This document shows, piece after piece, positions 10,544-18,587 of a stretch of 64,000 nt of DNA. Location: the NCBI RefSeq assembly GCF_900639985.1, contig NZ_CAAAIM010000005.1:1-64000 (forward strand), given 5' to 3'. Within the stretch, counting starts at the first letter, position 1. Every line of letters starts with the position of its first letter. The notes beneath the pieces are model-generated. The model was not told the DNA's origin and searched no databases. It saw only the letters and a list, made by a program, of their open reading frames with translations. The stretch comes from Legionella rowbothamii (lineage in GTDB: Bacteria > Pseudomonadota > Gammaproteobacteria > Legionellales > Legionellaceae). The position numbers and the translations under genes were made by a program.

Positions 10544-10657
10544 ATGAAAGTAAGAGCATCTGTAAAGCGAATTTGTCGCAATTGCAAAATTATTAAAAGA
10601 AGTGGCATTATACGAGTAATTTGTAAAGATGCCCGACATAAGCAAAAGCAGGGTTAA
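10544..10657 (+). CDS. rpmJ: 50S ribosomal protein L36
   Basis: A 37-codon ORF starting [14 protein letters not shown] and ending KQKQG matches L36. It is the zinc-binding form: C11, C14, C27 and H32 are all present. GGAGTTAGGA precedes the ATG. It sits between secY and rpsM as in E. coli. Confidence 0.95.
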   Translation: MKVRASVKRICRNCKIIKRSGIIRVICKDARHKQKQG

Positions 10658-10691
10658 GTTCTGCTTGATTTATTTTTATAAAAATAGTATT

Positions 10692-10735
10692 CTTCTGTCC
10701 CTTTCGACAGAACAAAATAACGTTCGGAGAAGTTA
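10692..10735 (+). promoter_or_regulatory. Alpha-operon leader hairpin before rpsM
   Basis: A perfect 7-bp stem (TTCTGTC 10693-10699, GACAGAA 10706-10712) with a 6-nt loop lies 23 nt before the rpsM start. GTTCTG at 10658-10663 could pair with the same right arm, giving an alternative fold. In E. coli this leader is a pseudoknot bound by S4. Here only position and pairing potential are seen. Confidence 0.4.
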
Positions 10736-11092
10736 ATGGCTCGTATTGCAGGAGTAAACATACCTGATCACAAGCATGTTGTGATTGCTTTAACAGCTAT
10801 ATATGGTATCGGTAAAACTACATCCTTAAAATTATGTTCCACAGTAGGTATCGAACCTTCAACTAAAGTTTCACAGTTATCAGATGCTCAGTTAGAGTCT
10901 TTGAGAACTGAAATTGCGAAAATTACTGTAGAAGGTGATTTACGCCGTGTTGTGACAATGAACATTAAGCGCCTTATGGATCTTGGATGTTATCGCGGGT
11001 TAAGACACAGAAGAGGCTTGCCCTTGCGAGGACAACGTACGAAAACTAATGCTCGTACTCGTAAAGGTCGCAGAAAAGGCACTACTAATTGA
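10736..11092 (+). CDS. rpsM: 30S ribosomal protein S13
   Basis: S13, 118 residues, in the 30S head forming bridges B1a/B1b. The [20 protein letters not shown] start, the YGIGKT motif and [23 protein letters not shown] near the end are typical. First gene of the alpha block. Confidence 0.98.
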   Translation: MARIAGVNIPDHKHVVIALTAIYGIGKTTSLKLCSTVGIEPSTKVSQLSDAQLESLRTEIAKITVEGDLRRVVTMNIKRLMDLGCYRGLRHRRGLPLRGQRTKTNARTRKGRRKGTTN

Positions 11093-11113
11093 TTTTTCAT
11101 GTAGGAAAGTAAG

Positions 11114-11512
11114 ATGGCAATAACTAAGTCAAAGCAACAGAAAGTACGTAAAAAGGCAAAGCGTGTCGTATCTGACGGTATCGTTCACATTCACGCGTCT
11201 TTTAACAATACAATTGTTACCTTTACTGATCGACAAGGTAATGCATTAAGTTGGGCTACAGCTGGTGGATCTGGCTTTAGAGGCTCAAGAAAAAGTACAC
11301 CTTATGCTGCAAAAGTTGCAACTGAGCGTGCTGCTGCTGCTGCAAAAGAATATGGTATAAAATCTGTGGCTGTGTTTGTACGTGGCCCTGGTCCTGGTAG
11401 AGAATCCACAATTCGTGAAATTATAGATCAGGACATTAAAATCGTTGAAATAACCGATGTTACTGGTATCCCTCATAACGGGTGTAAGCCACCTAAAAAA
11501 CGTCGTGTGTAA
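11114..11512 (+). CDS. rpsK: 30S ribosomal protein S11
   Basis: S11, 132 residues, on the 30S platform near the E-site. Signatures are [19 protein letters not shown], the [12 protein letters not shown] loop and the terminal [25 protein letters not shown] lies ahead of the ATG. Confidence 0.98.
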   Translation: MAITKSKQQKVRKKAKRVVSDGIVHIHASFNNTIVTFTDRQGNALSWATAGGSGFRGSRKSTPYAAKVATERAAAAAKEYGIKSVAVFVRGPGPGRESTIREIIDQDIKIVEITDVTGIPHNGCKPPKKRRV

Positions 11513-11530
11513 GACTTTAGGAGTAATTTA

Positions 11531-12151
11531 ATGGCTAGATATCTTGGTCCAAAATGTAAATTATCACGTCGTGAAGGAAGTGATTTATTACTGAAAAGTG
11601 GCGTTCGTGATCATAAGTCCAAATGTAAATCTGAAAAGTTACCTGGACAACATGGCGATAAGAAGCCACGTTTGAGTGGTTATGGAATTCAGCTTAGAGA
11701 AAAGCAAAAAATTAGAAGACTATATGGTGTTCTTGAAAAGCAATTCCGTGGTTACTATAAAATGGCTGCGCGCATGAAAGGGTCAACAGGTGAAAATCTG
11801 ATGAGTCTGCTTGAAAGACGTTTGGATAACGTTGTTTATCGCATGGGTTTTGCAAGTACTCGTGCTGAAGCAAGACAATTAGTTGCGCATAAAGCTATAT
11901 TAGTTAATGACCAAGTTGTTAACGTACCGTCGTTTTTAGTTAAGCCTGGGGAAGTGATTACTGTTCGCCAAAAAGCAAAAGCTCAAGCACGTATTCAAGC
12001 GGCTTTAGCTTTGTCTGAACAAAGAGCTCCATGCGATTGGATTACTGTAGATTCTTCTGCGTTTAAAGGAACTTTCTCTACAGCACCAACGTTAACTGAC
12101 TTATCTTCAGACTACAACGTAAACCTTGTTGTAGAACTTTACTCTAAGTAA
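11531..12151 (+). CDS. rpsD: 30S ribosomal protein S4
   Basis: S4, 206 residues, a primary 16S assembly protein and the E. coli alpha-operon repressor. [23 protein letters not shown] and the S4 RNA-binding domain ([20 protein letters not shown]) are clear. It ends VVELYSK as in E. coli. Confidence 0.98.
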   Translation: MARYLGPKCKLSRREGSDLLLKSGVRDHKSKCKSEKLPGQHGDKKPRLSGYGIQLREKQKIRRLYGVLEKQFRGYYKMAARMKGSTGENLMSLLERRLDNVVYRMGFASTRAEARQLVAHKAILVNDQVVNVPSFLVKPGEVITVRQKAKAQARIQAALALSEQRAPCDWITVDSSAFKGTFSTAPTLTDLSSDYNVNLVVELYSK

Positions 12152-12169
12152 GCTCGGAGAAATAGCTGA

Positions 12170-13162
12170 ATGTATACTGAAATCAATGAAATGCTGACAC
12201 CTAATGTTCTTAAGGTTCAGGCTGAATCGCCTTATAAAGCTAAAATAGTTTTAGAGCCTTTGGAGCGTGGCTTTGGTCATACCCTCGGCAATGCTTTGAG
12301 ACGTATATTACTATCATCTATGCCTGGAAGCGCAATCACTGAGGCTTCAATAGACGGTGTTCTTCATGAATACAGCACTATTGAAGGCGTTCAGGAAGAT
12401 GTTGTTGATTTGCTGCTTAATCTAAAACTGGTTGCAATTAAGTTAACAACAGGTGAAGAAGCTATAGTAACTCTTAATAAGCAAGGCCCCTGCCAAGTTA
12501 CTGCAGGTGATATTCAACTGACTCATGGTGTTGAGGTTGTTAACCCTGAGCTTGTCATTGCTAATTTGAACGAAAAGGGCAAATTAAACATGACATTAAA
12601 AGTTGAAAGAGGAATTGGATTCCATAGTACTGATTCCTTCATTAGACATTTTGATGATGAAGTGGAAAGAAAATCTGTTGGTAAACTTAAAATTGACAAT
12701 AGTTTCTCACCTGTAAAAAAAGTTGCTTACTATGTTGATAGTGCGCGTGTTGAAAACCGTACTGACTTAGATAAATTAACTATTGAATTAGAAACTAATG
12801 GTACAATTGATGCAGAAGAATCTATTCGTATTTCTGCTAGCATCCTTCAGAGACAACTTCATGCATTCGTTGATATGAAGTTTGAAGAGTCTCGCTCTGA
12901 TAATAAAGAACGCAATGATTTTGACCCAATTCTATTACGTTCTGTAGATGATTTAGAGTTAACTGTTCGTTCTGCTAACTGTTTAAAAGCAGAAAATATT
13001 CATTATATTGGCGATTTAGTACAACGTACTGAAAATGAATTATTAAAGACTCCTAATCTAGGTAAGAAATCTTTAACTGAAATTAAGGACGTTTTAGCTT
13101 CACGTTCATTATCGCTGGGTATGAAACTTGAGAATTGGCCGCCAGCAAGTCTTGGCGAGTAA
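12170..13162 (+). CDS. rpoA: RNA polymerase alpha subunit
   Basis: Alpha subunit, 330 residues. The N-terminal domain (about 1-235), which dimerises and nucleates the core enzyme, has the [22 protein letters not shown] motif. The C-terminal domain (about 250-330), which binds UP elements and activators, contains [19 protein letters not shown] and the [13 protein letters not shown] helix-hairpin. The order rpsD-rpoA-rplQ is conserved. Confidence 0.98.
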   Translation: MYTEINEMLTPNVLKVQAESPYKAKIVLEPLERGFGHTLGNALRRILLSSMPGSAITEASIDGVLHEYSTIEGVQEDVVDLLLNLKLVAIKLTTGEEAIVTLNKQGPCQVTAGDIQLTHGVEVVNPELVIANLNEKGKLNMTLKVERGIGFHSTDSFIRHFDDEVERKSVGKLKIDNSFSPVKKVAYYVDSARVENRTDLDKLTIELETNGTIDAEESIRISASILQRQLHAFVDMKFEESRSDNKERNDFDPILLRSVDDLELTVRSANCLKAENIHYIGDLVQRTENELLKTPNLGKKSLTEIKDVLASRSLSLGMKLENWPPASLGE

Positions 13163-13180
13163 TGTTTAGGAGTTTTTGTT

Positions 13181-13555
13181 ATGCGTCATCGTAATTCTGG
13201 CCGTAATTTTGGCCGTACAAGTAGTCATCGTAAGGCGATGTTCTCAAATATGTGTAATTCTTTAATTGAGCATGAGATTATTAAAACAACTCTGCCTAAA
13301 GCTAAAGACTTAAGACGTTATATTGAGCCTTTGATTACTGTAAGCAAAGTTGATTCAGTGGCTACACGTCGTCATGCTTTTGATATTTTGAGATCAAAAG
13401 CTGCAGTAGGTAAGTTATTTACTGACTTAGGTCCTCGTTTTGAAAAGCGTCCTGGTGGATATGTTCGCATTATCAAATGTGGATTTAGAGATGGTGATAA
13501 TGCGCCGATGGCAATTGTTGAGCTGTTAGACAGACCAGTTGCTGATGCTGAGTAA
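13181..13555 (+). CDS. rplQ: 50S ribosomal protein L17
   Basis: L17, 124 residues, near the tunnel exit. [24 protein letters not shown] and the [17 protein letters not shown] block are diagnostic. Last gene of the ribosomal run, followed by a strong terminator. Confidence 0.97.
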   Translation: MRHRNSGRNFGRTSSHRKAMFSNMCNSLIEHEIIKTTLPKAKDLRRYIEPLITVSKVDSVATRRHAFDILRSKAAVGKLFTDLGPRFEKRPGGYVRIIKCGFRDGDNAPMAIVELLDRPVADAE

Positions 13556-13589
13556 TTATTGAAATATCATTTATTGATGTTTATAAAAT

Positions 13590-13613
13590 GCCCGCTTCTT
13601 AGCGGGTTTTTTA
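13590..13613 (+). terminator. Rho-independent terminator after rplQ
   Basis: Stem CCCGCT (13591-13596) and AGCGGG (13601-13606) with loop TCTT, followed by six T (13607-13612). It closes the ribosomal operon 35 nt after rplQ. From here to 13852 no further gene or structured element was seen. Confidence 0.9.
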
Positions 13614-13852
13614 TTTGGTTTGAATTAGCTATTTTCTTCCATTAATCCTCCTCCTAATTCCTGACTGCGGGAGCCATTGCCTGACACCGATAGATCTCTT
13701 GCTTAAAGCACTTGAATTTAAGCGCTTCAGTGCCTTGTAGGGCTTTGTTTTATCTAAGCAATCGTCGTCGATTATATTTTATCCTGATGAGTTAGAGCTC
13801 ATTGACTATGGCTGAATGCGTGCAAGCAAACTTCCTTGATGAAGGGCTCGAA

Positions 13853-13881
13853 GGAAAACCTGGTTGCAAGCAACCAGGCTA
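13853..13881 (-). terminator. Terminator of ssb (shared 27-nt hairpin)
   Basis: A 9-bp stem (CCTGGTTGC 13859-13867 with GCAACCAGG 13870-13878) directly follows the ssb stop on the minus strand. Read in that direction it ends in TTTTCC. The 27 nt 13855-13881 recur exactly at 48047-48073. Confidence 0.75.
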
Positions 13882-13888
13882 CAAATTA

Positions 13889-14374
13889 TTAGAATGGGAC
13901 ATCATCATCAAACTGATCAAAAGCATCATGCGGTACTTGATTCGATTGTGGTGCGGCTTGTCGGTTAGAACTTGACTGTGGTGCTGGCGCATATTGTTGT
14001 GTTTGGGGCATATCATCATAACCACCCGCACTACCTCCTTTGCTATCTAACATTTGAATGTCATTGGCAATGATTTCTGTAGTATAACGATCTTGGCCTT
14101 GTTGATCTTGCCACTTTCTTGTTCTTAAACTTCCTTCAATATAAAGCTTTGAGCCTTTACGTACATATTCGCCAGCGATTTCGCCTAGACGATTAAAGCA
14201 AACGACACGGTGCCATTCAGTACGATCTTGCTTATCACCCGTATTTTTATCTTTCCATGTTTCACTGGTTGCAATTGAAAGAGTAGTTACTGCATTACCA
14301 TTTGGTAGGTAACGAACATCCGGGTCAACACCAACGTTGCCAATCAAGATGACCTTATTTATTCCGCGAGCCAT
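13889..14374 (-). CDS. ssb: Single-stranded DNA-binding protein
   Basis: SSB, 161 residues. The OB fold spans about 1-110 ([21 protein letters not shown], then the [15 protein letters not shown] strand). A glutamine/proline-rich linker follows, then the acidic tip DDDVPF that docks replication and repair partners. AGGAGATAACAA precedes the ATG. A TATACT at 14408-14413 on the minus strand could be its -10 site, but I see no good -35 and no clear LexA box. Confidence 0.97.
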   Translation of the reverse strand: MARGINKVILIGNVGVDPDVRYLPNGNAVTTLSIATSETWKDKNTGDKQDRTEWHRVVCFNRLGEIAGEYVRKGSKLYIEGSLRTRKWQDQQGQDRYTTEIIANDIQMLDSKGGSAGGYDDMPQTQQYAPAPQSSSNRQAAPQSNQVPHDAFDQFDDDVPF

Positions 14375-14446
14375 TTGTTATCTCCTGTATGCGAAAGTTA
14401 GGGAGTGAGTATACCTTAATTTATATCACTAGTGCATAGTGAATTG

Positions 14447-15070
14447 TTAATCATATAGCGTCTGATCTGACTGAGTAACTTGTTCATATAAGCGCTGCAG
14501 TTGGCTTTTTGTTACTCGCGGAGTTGAGAGAGGCGGTAAATGATTCAAATCAAAAAAATCAATTGCTGAAATTTCTATATTTTCTGTTGCTTCGCCAGAG
14601 ATCAAATCACAATGGAAAAAACATTTATAAGTATGTGGCCAATGATGAGGATGATCATGCTTTTGTTCATCCCAAAGGGCTAATAAGCGCACAGTAGCGA
14701 CATTAAAACCCGTTTCTTCTCTTGTTTCTCTGATTACTGCTTCGGAGGGTGACTCATTAATATCTGTCCAGCCTCCGGGTAAAGTCCATAAACCATCAGA
14801 ACGCTCTTTAACAAGTAAGATCTTGTTCTCTTTAAGGACAAAGGCGCGAATCTCAAGTTTTGGGGTGGCATATCCATGTTCTAAAGAGAATCTTAATTTA
14901 ATGTCCTCATGTTCATACTCGGTGAATTCTACGGCGAGCTCAGCAGCAATTTCTCGCAGTCTCATGTAGCGTTCCTTATCAAATTCATTATGGCAATAGG
15001 CAAGACCATTTTGGGCAATGGCTTGGACTTCACTGATCAATTTGAGCCAATTAGTTGGATTGTTGGACAT
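14447..15070 (-). CDS. NUDIX hydrolase with N-terminal helical domain
   Basis: 207 residues. The C-terminal NUDIX domain (about 70-195) has an intact box: G100, E106, R114-E115, E118-E119 and G121, which binds the divalent metals for cleaving a nucleoside diphosphate linked to another group. The first 60 or so residues resemble the small N-terminal domain found in ADP-ribose pyrophosphatase-like members (PF12535 type). Substrate cannot be read from the sequence. It is divergent from the MerR-QueF gene and shares a 97-nt intergenic region with it, so co-regulation is possible. Confidence 0.85.
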   Translation of the reverse strand: MSNNPTNWLKLISEVQAIAQNGLAYCHNEFDKERYMRLREIAAELAVEFTEYEHEDIKLRFSLEHGYATPKLEIRAFVLKENKILLVKERSDGLWTLPGGWTDINESPSEAVIRETREETGFNVATVRLLALWDEQKHDHPHHWPHTYKCFFHCDLISGEATENIEISAIDFFDLNHLPPLSTPRVTKSQLQRLYEQVTQSDQTLYD

Positions 15071-15116
15071 AGGTTAAATTCTCTTTATATTAAGTAAATC
15101 ACGAAGTACATAAGTA

Positions 15117-15147
15117 TTGACTCTCACGTTACGTGATGCAATAAAAT
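15117..15147 (+). promoter_or_regulatory. MerR-type promoter/operator with 19-bp spacer
   Basis: TTGACT (15117-15122) and TAAAAT (15142-15147) are 19 bp apart. The spacer holds the dyad TCACG-TTA-CGTGA (15124-15136). An over-long spacer with a central dyad is the hallmark of promoters activated by MerR-family proteins. It lies 20 nt before the ATG of the MerR-QueF gene, implying autoregulation. Confidence 0.8.
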
Positions 15148-15167
15148 CATCACTAAGGAGAGGGTGT

Positions 15168-16418
15168 ATGAAGTATTACCAAATTAAAGAAATCAGTCAA
15201 ATGACCTCATTGACGATTAGGTCATTGCAGTACTATGACGAGATTGGTTTATTAAAACCAGAAAAACGTTCAACCTCAGGATATAGGTTGTACTCTGAAC
15301 ACGATTTAGTACGATTGCAGCAGATTACGACGCTGAAATTTTTGGGCTTTTCCTTATCAAAGATTAAAAAAATTATAGAAAGTGCAAATTTTGATGTGAT
15401 AGTCTCTATGCAAATTCAGGCACGTGAATTGGAAACTAAAGCAATACGTATGAATGAGGCCGCCTCTTTATTAAGGTATATTTCCAGTCAAATGGAAATA
15501 AGCCAACTGGTTAATTGGAAAAGTACGGCAAAAATTATAGAAATTTTGGAGCGAAATACGATGAATGATCAAGTATTGAAAAAGTATCAATCTGTGGCCG
15601 ATGCATCTGAATTAGGTAAAAAATCGGACTATGATCCAACCTATAATCCTGACCGCTTATTTCCAATTCCTCGTGCTGGAAAGCGCCAAGAGCTCGGTGT
15701 TGATCCGCAGCAGCTTCCCTTTTATGGTTTTGATTGTTGGAATCATTATGAGGTGTCTTGGTTGAATGCAAAAGGTAAGCCTGTGGTTGCGCTTGCAGAA
15801 ATCATTTATGATTGCAATTCACTAAAACTTATCGAATCTAAATCCTTAAAACTCTATTTTAATTCTTTTAACAACAGTAAATTTGACAGTATTGATACTT
15901 TAGAGAAAATCATTAAAAAAGATTTGCAGCAGCGTATTGAGGCTGAAGTTTTTGTTGCCATCCATCCATTAGATCAGTCTAACCAGATCCACATGCAACA
16001 AGTATTTACTGGCGAGTCTATTGATGAGTTGGATGTTGAATGTTCTGTTTATCTAGTTGAACCTGCTTTTCTGGTGGTAGGCGATGAATTGGTTGAAGAA
16101 ACACTGTACTCTGATCTTCTGAAATCGAATTGCTTAGTCACAAATCAACCGGATTGGGGAAGCGTACAAATTGCCTATAAGGGAAAAAAAATTAACCGTG
16201 AGGGCTTATTAAAGTATTTAGTCTCATTTCGAAATCATAATGAATTCCATGAGCAATGCATTGAGCGTATTTTTGTAGATATTATGAATCATTGTAAACC
16301 GGAGTCACTCACTGTTTATGGGCGATATACTCGTCGCGGTGGGCTGGATATTAATCCATATCGTTCTACAGAAAAAGTATCGTTTACGGATAAAAATGTA
16401 CGTTTGATTCGTCAATAG
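15168..16418 (+). CDS. queF: MerR-family regulator fused to 7-cyano-7-deazaguanine reductase QueF
   Basis: One uninterrupted 416-codon ORF. Residues 1-70 are a MerR winged helix (ending in the GYRLYSEHDLVRLQQI wing) and about 75-125 a coiled-coil dimerisation helix, as in TipA/Mta proteins. Residues 132-416 match full-length E. coli-type QueF (282 aa): YGFDCWNHYEVSWL, LIESKSLKLYFNSFN, catalytic C322 in NCLVTNQPDWG, and the RYTRRGGLDINPYRS end. QueF reduces preQ0 to preQ1 with NADPH in queuosine synthesis, via a covalent thioimide on that Cys. ATG 15168 follows AAGGAGAGGG. A second ATG at 15561 (M132) starts the QueF part and has GGAG 9 nt upstream, so free QueF may also be made. Domain identities are firm; the sensing role is inference. 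Confidence 0.9.
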   Translation: MKYYQIKEISQMTSLTIRSLQYYDEIGLLKPEKRSTSGYRLYSEHDLVRLQQITTLKFLGFSLSKIKKIIESANFDVIVSMQIQARELETKAIRMNEAASLLRYISSQMEISQLVNWKSTAKIIEILERNTMNDQVLKKYQSVADASELGKKSDYDPTYNPDRLFPIPRAGKRQELGVDPQQLPFYGFDCWNHYEVSWLNAKGKPVVALAEIIYDCNSLKLIESKSLKLYFNSFNNSKFDSIDTLEKIIKKDLQQRIEAEVFVAIHPLDQSNQIHMQQVFTGESIDELDVECSVYLVEPAFLVVGDELVEETLYSDLLKSNCLVTNQPDWGSVQIAYKGKKINREGLLKYLVSFRNHNEFHEQCIERIFVDIMNHCKPESLTVYGRYTRRGGLDINPYRSTEKVSFTDKNVRLIRQ

Positions 16419-16632
16419 CTGAGTTGAGAAAGGGGCAGCGAAAAAGGGCTTTATGCTTTTAAGTGGAACTAATACATACTGCTTTACTCCAAAGTAATCG
16501 ATAATGAGCGCTTTAAACAAGTGTAGTATGGTCTCTTAAGTTACAATGAGTCTGGGATTTTCGCTACGGCGTTAGTTAATTTTATATTAAGGTTTAAATG
16601 ATACATTATGCATCTAATATGAGCTCCGCGAG

Positions 16633-18426
16633 ATGTATAAAAACATGATTTACAATGTTGTAGCAAGAAAAAGGTTATCTGTATTTGTTAGCAAAGTTAA
16701 TTCGATTATCGATAGTCATAGGCTAAACGGCAACTCAACTCAAAGCGCTGATGATATTCAAACGGTGGCGAACCAAGCTTTAACTTTATTCCATGCTTAT
16801 TATCAGCCAGAAGTACGTGAGGATAGCGCGCAGGCACGCCTTGAGTATTTAGATGAACTTTTAACCTCTTTAAGAAGTTACAACACTCATATTTCCAATG
16901 GGAAAACTTGGTGGCAAAAAATCATGGGCTTCTTTGGTTTCCTTCCGCCAGAAGAAAAATATGCACAAGGAGCAATGAGACTCCTTAAAGATGCCCATGC
17001 ACATGCTTTAATTGATTATAATGACGTCCATTATCCAAATTGGCTATTTCGTCTTGCTCGATTCTTTGGTTTACAGAGTGTAAGGCAATTTTTAGCAGAT
17101 AAATATGATTCTTACCCATCACAATTTAAACTAACTTATCTTTCTCATCATTTAATGGGTAAAACGGATTTAAATCACCACGCTGTATTACAAGGGAAAG
17201 TATCATCATGTGCTTACCATGATTTCGCTAATGATTTAGATGAATTTATTAAGCGAGAAGGCAGTCATCTTGATGAGCAAACAAGAACTCAATTAGAAAG
17301 CATAAAAGATAAAGTAAGACAAAGTTCTGAATTAGCGAATGAAATAGATAAAGCATCCATAATTAGTCATCTCAATATTGGTGTATCTGATGTAGTCGAT
17401 GGATTGATTTTTGATGTGACTTATCAAATACACAAAACAATGATGAGGTTACAGCCTGGTTCTTCGTTCATTATTCCATGTGGTTTTAAAAGTACAAAAG
17501 GTGGGCATGCCACCGTTGTTGAATGTTGCTGTGTTGCCGAGGACAGGTTTGTTTTTAGAGTAATTAATACAGGAGCAGGAGAGACTGACATTGAAAGTTG
17601 GAAAACTCTTTTTGTTACATCGATTAGTGGTAGTATGGCACGCCCAATTAAAGTGACCGATCCGATGCCAATACAAGAAGTTATGGAGCGAAAACTTATT
17701 GAGAAAATAGTCAAACCAACTATTGTTTCGTCTGCGGATTCTTCCGGGGCAATGAATGAAGAGTTCCTTACACTATATAGAGAAGGTAAGTTACATGATG
17801 ACAAGCAACACCTGACCTTACAAACCAATGGTACCTGCTCCCATTCGTCATTGCTTGAATGGTTTAAAGCACAAGTACCAGGACCAGTATTTGCATTATT
17901 CCAGCATGCAACTATCGCGCGAGCTCATCAGCGCCTTCAGGACTTTAATGACAATGATCAGTGGTTTGGTTTTTCTACTGAGGTGAGTAAAGCATTAGTT
18001 GCGTTACATAGTGCTGCAGAGCACACTGTTGTTGAAGCAAGGGATGACTTAGCTATGGTTACGAAACAAATGCAAGAAGAACGGGCCATGTTATGCTCCG
18101 AACTCGATGTTTTTTTGAAGAGTAAGAAAACGGAGGTGAGAAAATCAGTAAGAAGAGATGTGCATACCATAAACGACTTTGACGATTATTCGCGTAAAAA
18201 ATGCAAAGGGAATAAGCTAATTGCGGCACAACAAGAGCGGGTCGTTCTTGCAAAGTCTTTAGCTCCATTAGCATCAACGATAAAAATCTCTCGTTCGGGT
18301 GTATCAGGATTGCTTTTGGGTAATGCATCAATGCCTGAAAAGACAGAAGCCAGAACACGAAAAGCGATAATTGCCAAACAAATCGCGGGGCATGATAGGT
18401 TTCTCGCTGTGGCAAATTTGTCTTAG
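16633..18426 (+). CDS. Putative Dot/Icm effector with cysteine-protease-like motifs
   Basis: 597 residues, no signal peptide and no sustained membrane segment; I do not recognise the family by name. Central residues 275-315 contain STKGGHATVVE with H292, then VINTGAG with N312. Residues 397-402 read Q-T-N-G-T-C. The order His, Asn/acidic, Gln, four residues, Cys (H292, N312, Q397, C402) resembles clan CE cysteine proteases and YopJ-type acetyltransferases, although no full fold can be confirmed. The C-terminal third is helical and basic. A gene of this size standing alone next to a J-domain gene, in a Legionella-like genome, suggests a secreted effector. The start has only a weak ribosome-binding site. 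Confidence 0.6.
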   Translation: MYKNMIYNVVARKRLSVFVSKVNSIIDSHRLNGNSTQSADDIQTVANQALTLFHAYYQPEVREDSAQARLEYLDELLTSLRSYNTHISNGKTWWQKIMGFFGFLPPEEKYAQGAMRLLKDAHAHALIDYNDVHYPNWLFRLARFFGLQSVRQFLADKYDSYPSQFKLTYLSHHLMGKTDLNHHAVLQGKVSSCAYHDFANDLDEFIKREGSHLDEQTRTQLESIKDKVRQSSELANEIDKASIISHLNIGVSDVVDGLIFDVTYQIHKTMMRLQPGSSFIIPCGFKSTKGGHATVVECCCVAEDRFVFRVINTGAGETDIESWKTLFVTSISGSMARPIKVTDPMPIQEVMERKLIEKIVKPTIVSSADSSGAMNEEFLTLYREGKLHDDKQHLTLQTNGTCSHSSLLEWFKAQVPGPVFALFQHATIARAHQRLQDFNDNDQWFGFSTEVSKALVALHSAAEHTVVEARDDLAMVTKQMQEERAMLCSELDVFLKSKKTEVRKSVRRDVHTINDFDDYSRKKCKGNKLIAAQQERVVLAKSLAPLASTIKISRSGVSGLLLGNASMPEKTEARTRKAIIAKQIAGHDRFLAVANLS

Positions 18427-18534
18427 TATAATAAGTAAGGGATTGAAAACTAAAAAAAGGGGATTAAACTCTGTGATTCAATGGCTCGCATTGGCCTTTT
18501 GTGGACCATGTTGGTCGTAAGTACGAGCTTTGTG

Positions 18535-18564
18535 TTGTTTTTTTGTTCATGGCCTGTGTATAAT
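18535..18564 (+). promoter_or_regulatory. Candidate sigma-70 promoter of the J-domain gene
   Basis: TTGTTT (18535-18540), an 18-bp spacer and a perfect TATAAT (18559-18564) lie 23 nt before the ATG at 18588. Confidence 0.5.
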
Positions 18565-18587
18565 GGTTGCTTTTGGGATGCAAATTA

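Noticed and set aside
15117..15167. Start of the MerR-QueF protein at an upstream TTG (15117)
   Set aside because: That codon is part of the -35 element, and the ATG at 15168 has a strong ribosome-binding site and gives the family N-terminus.
17424..17828. 134-codon minus-strand ORF
   Set aside because: It lies wholly opposite the motif-bearing region of the 597-residue protein and reads as low-complexity shadow.
18059..18415. 118-codon minus-strand ORF inside the effector gene
   Set aside because: It is a shadow of the plus-strand gene with no ribosome-binding site and no sensible protein features.
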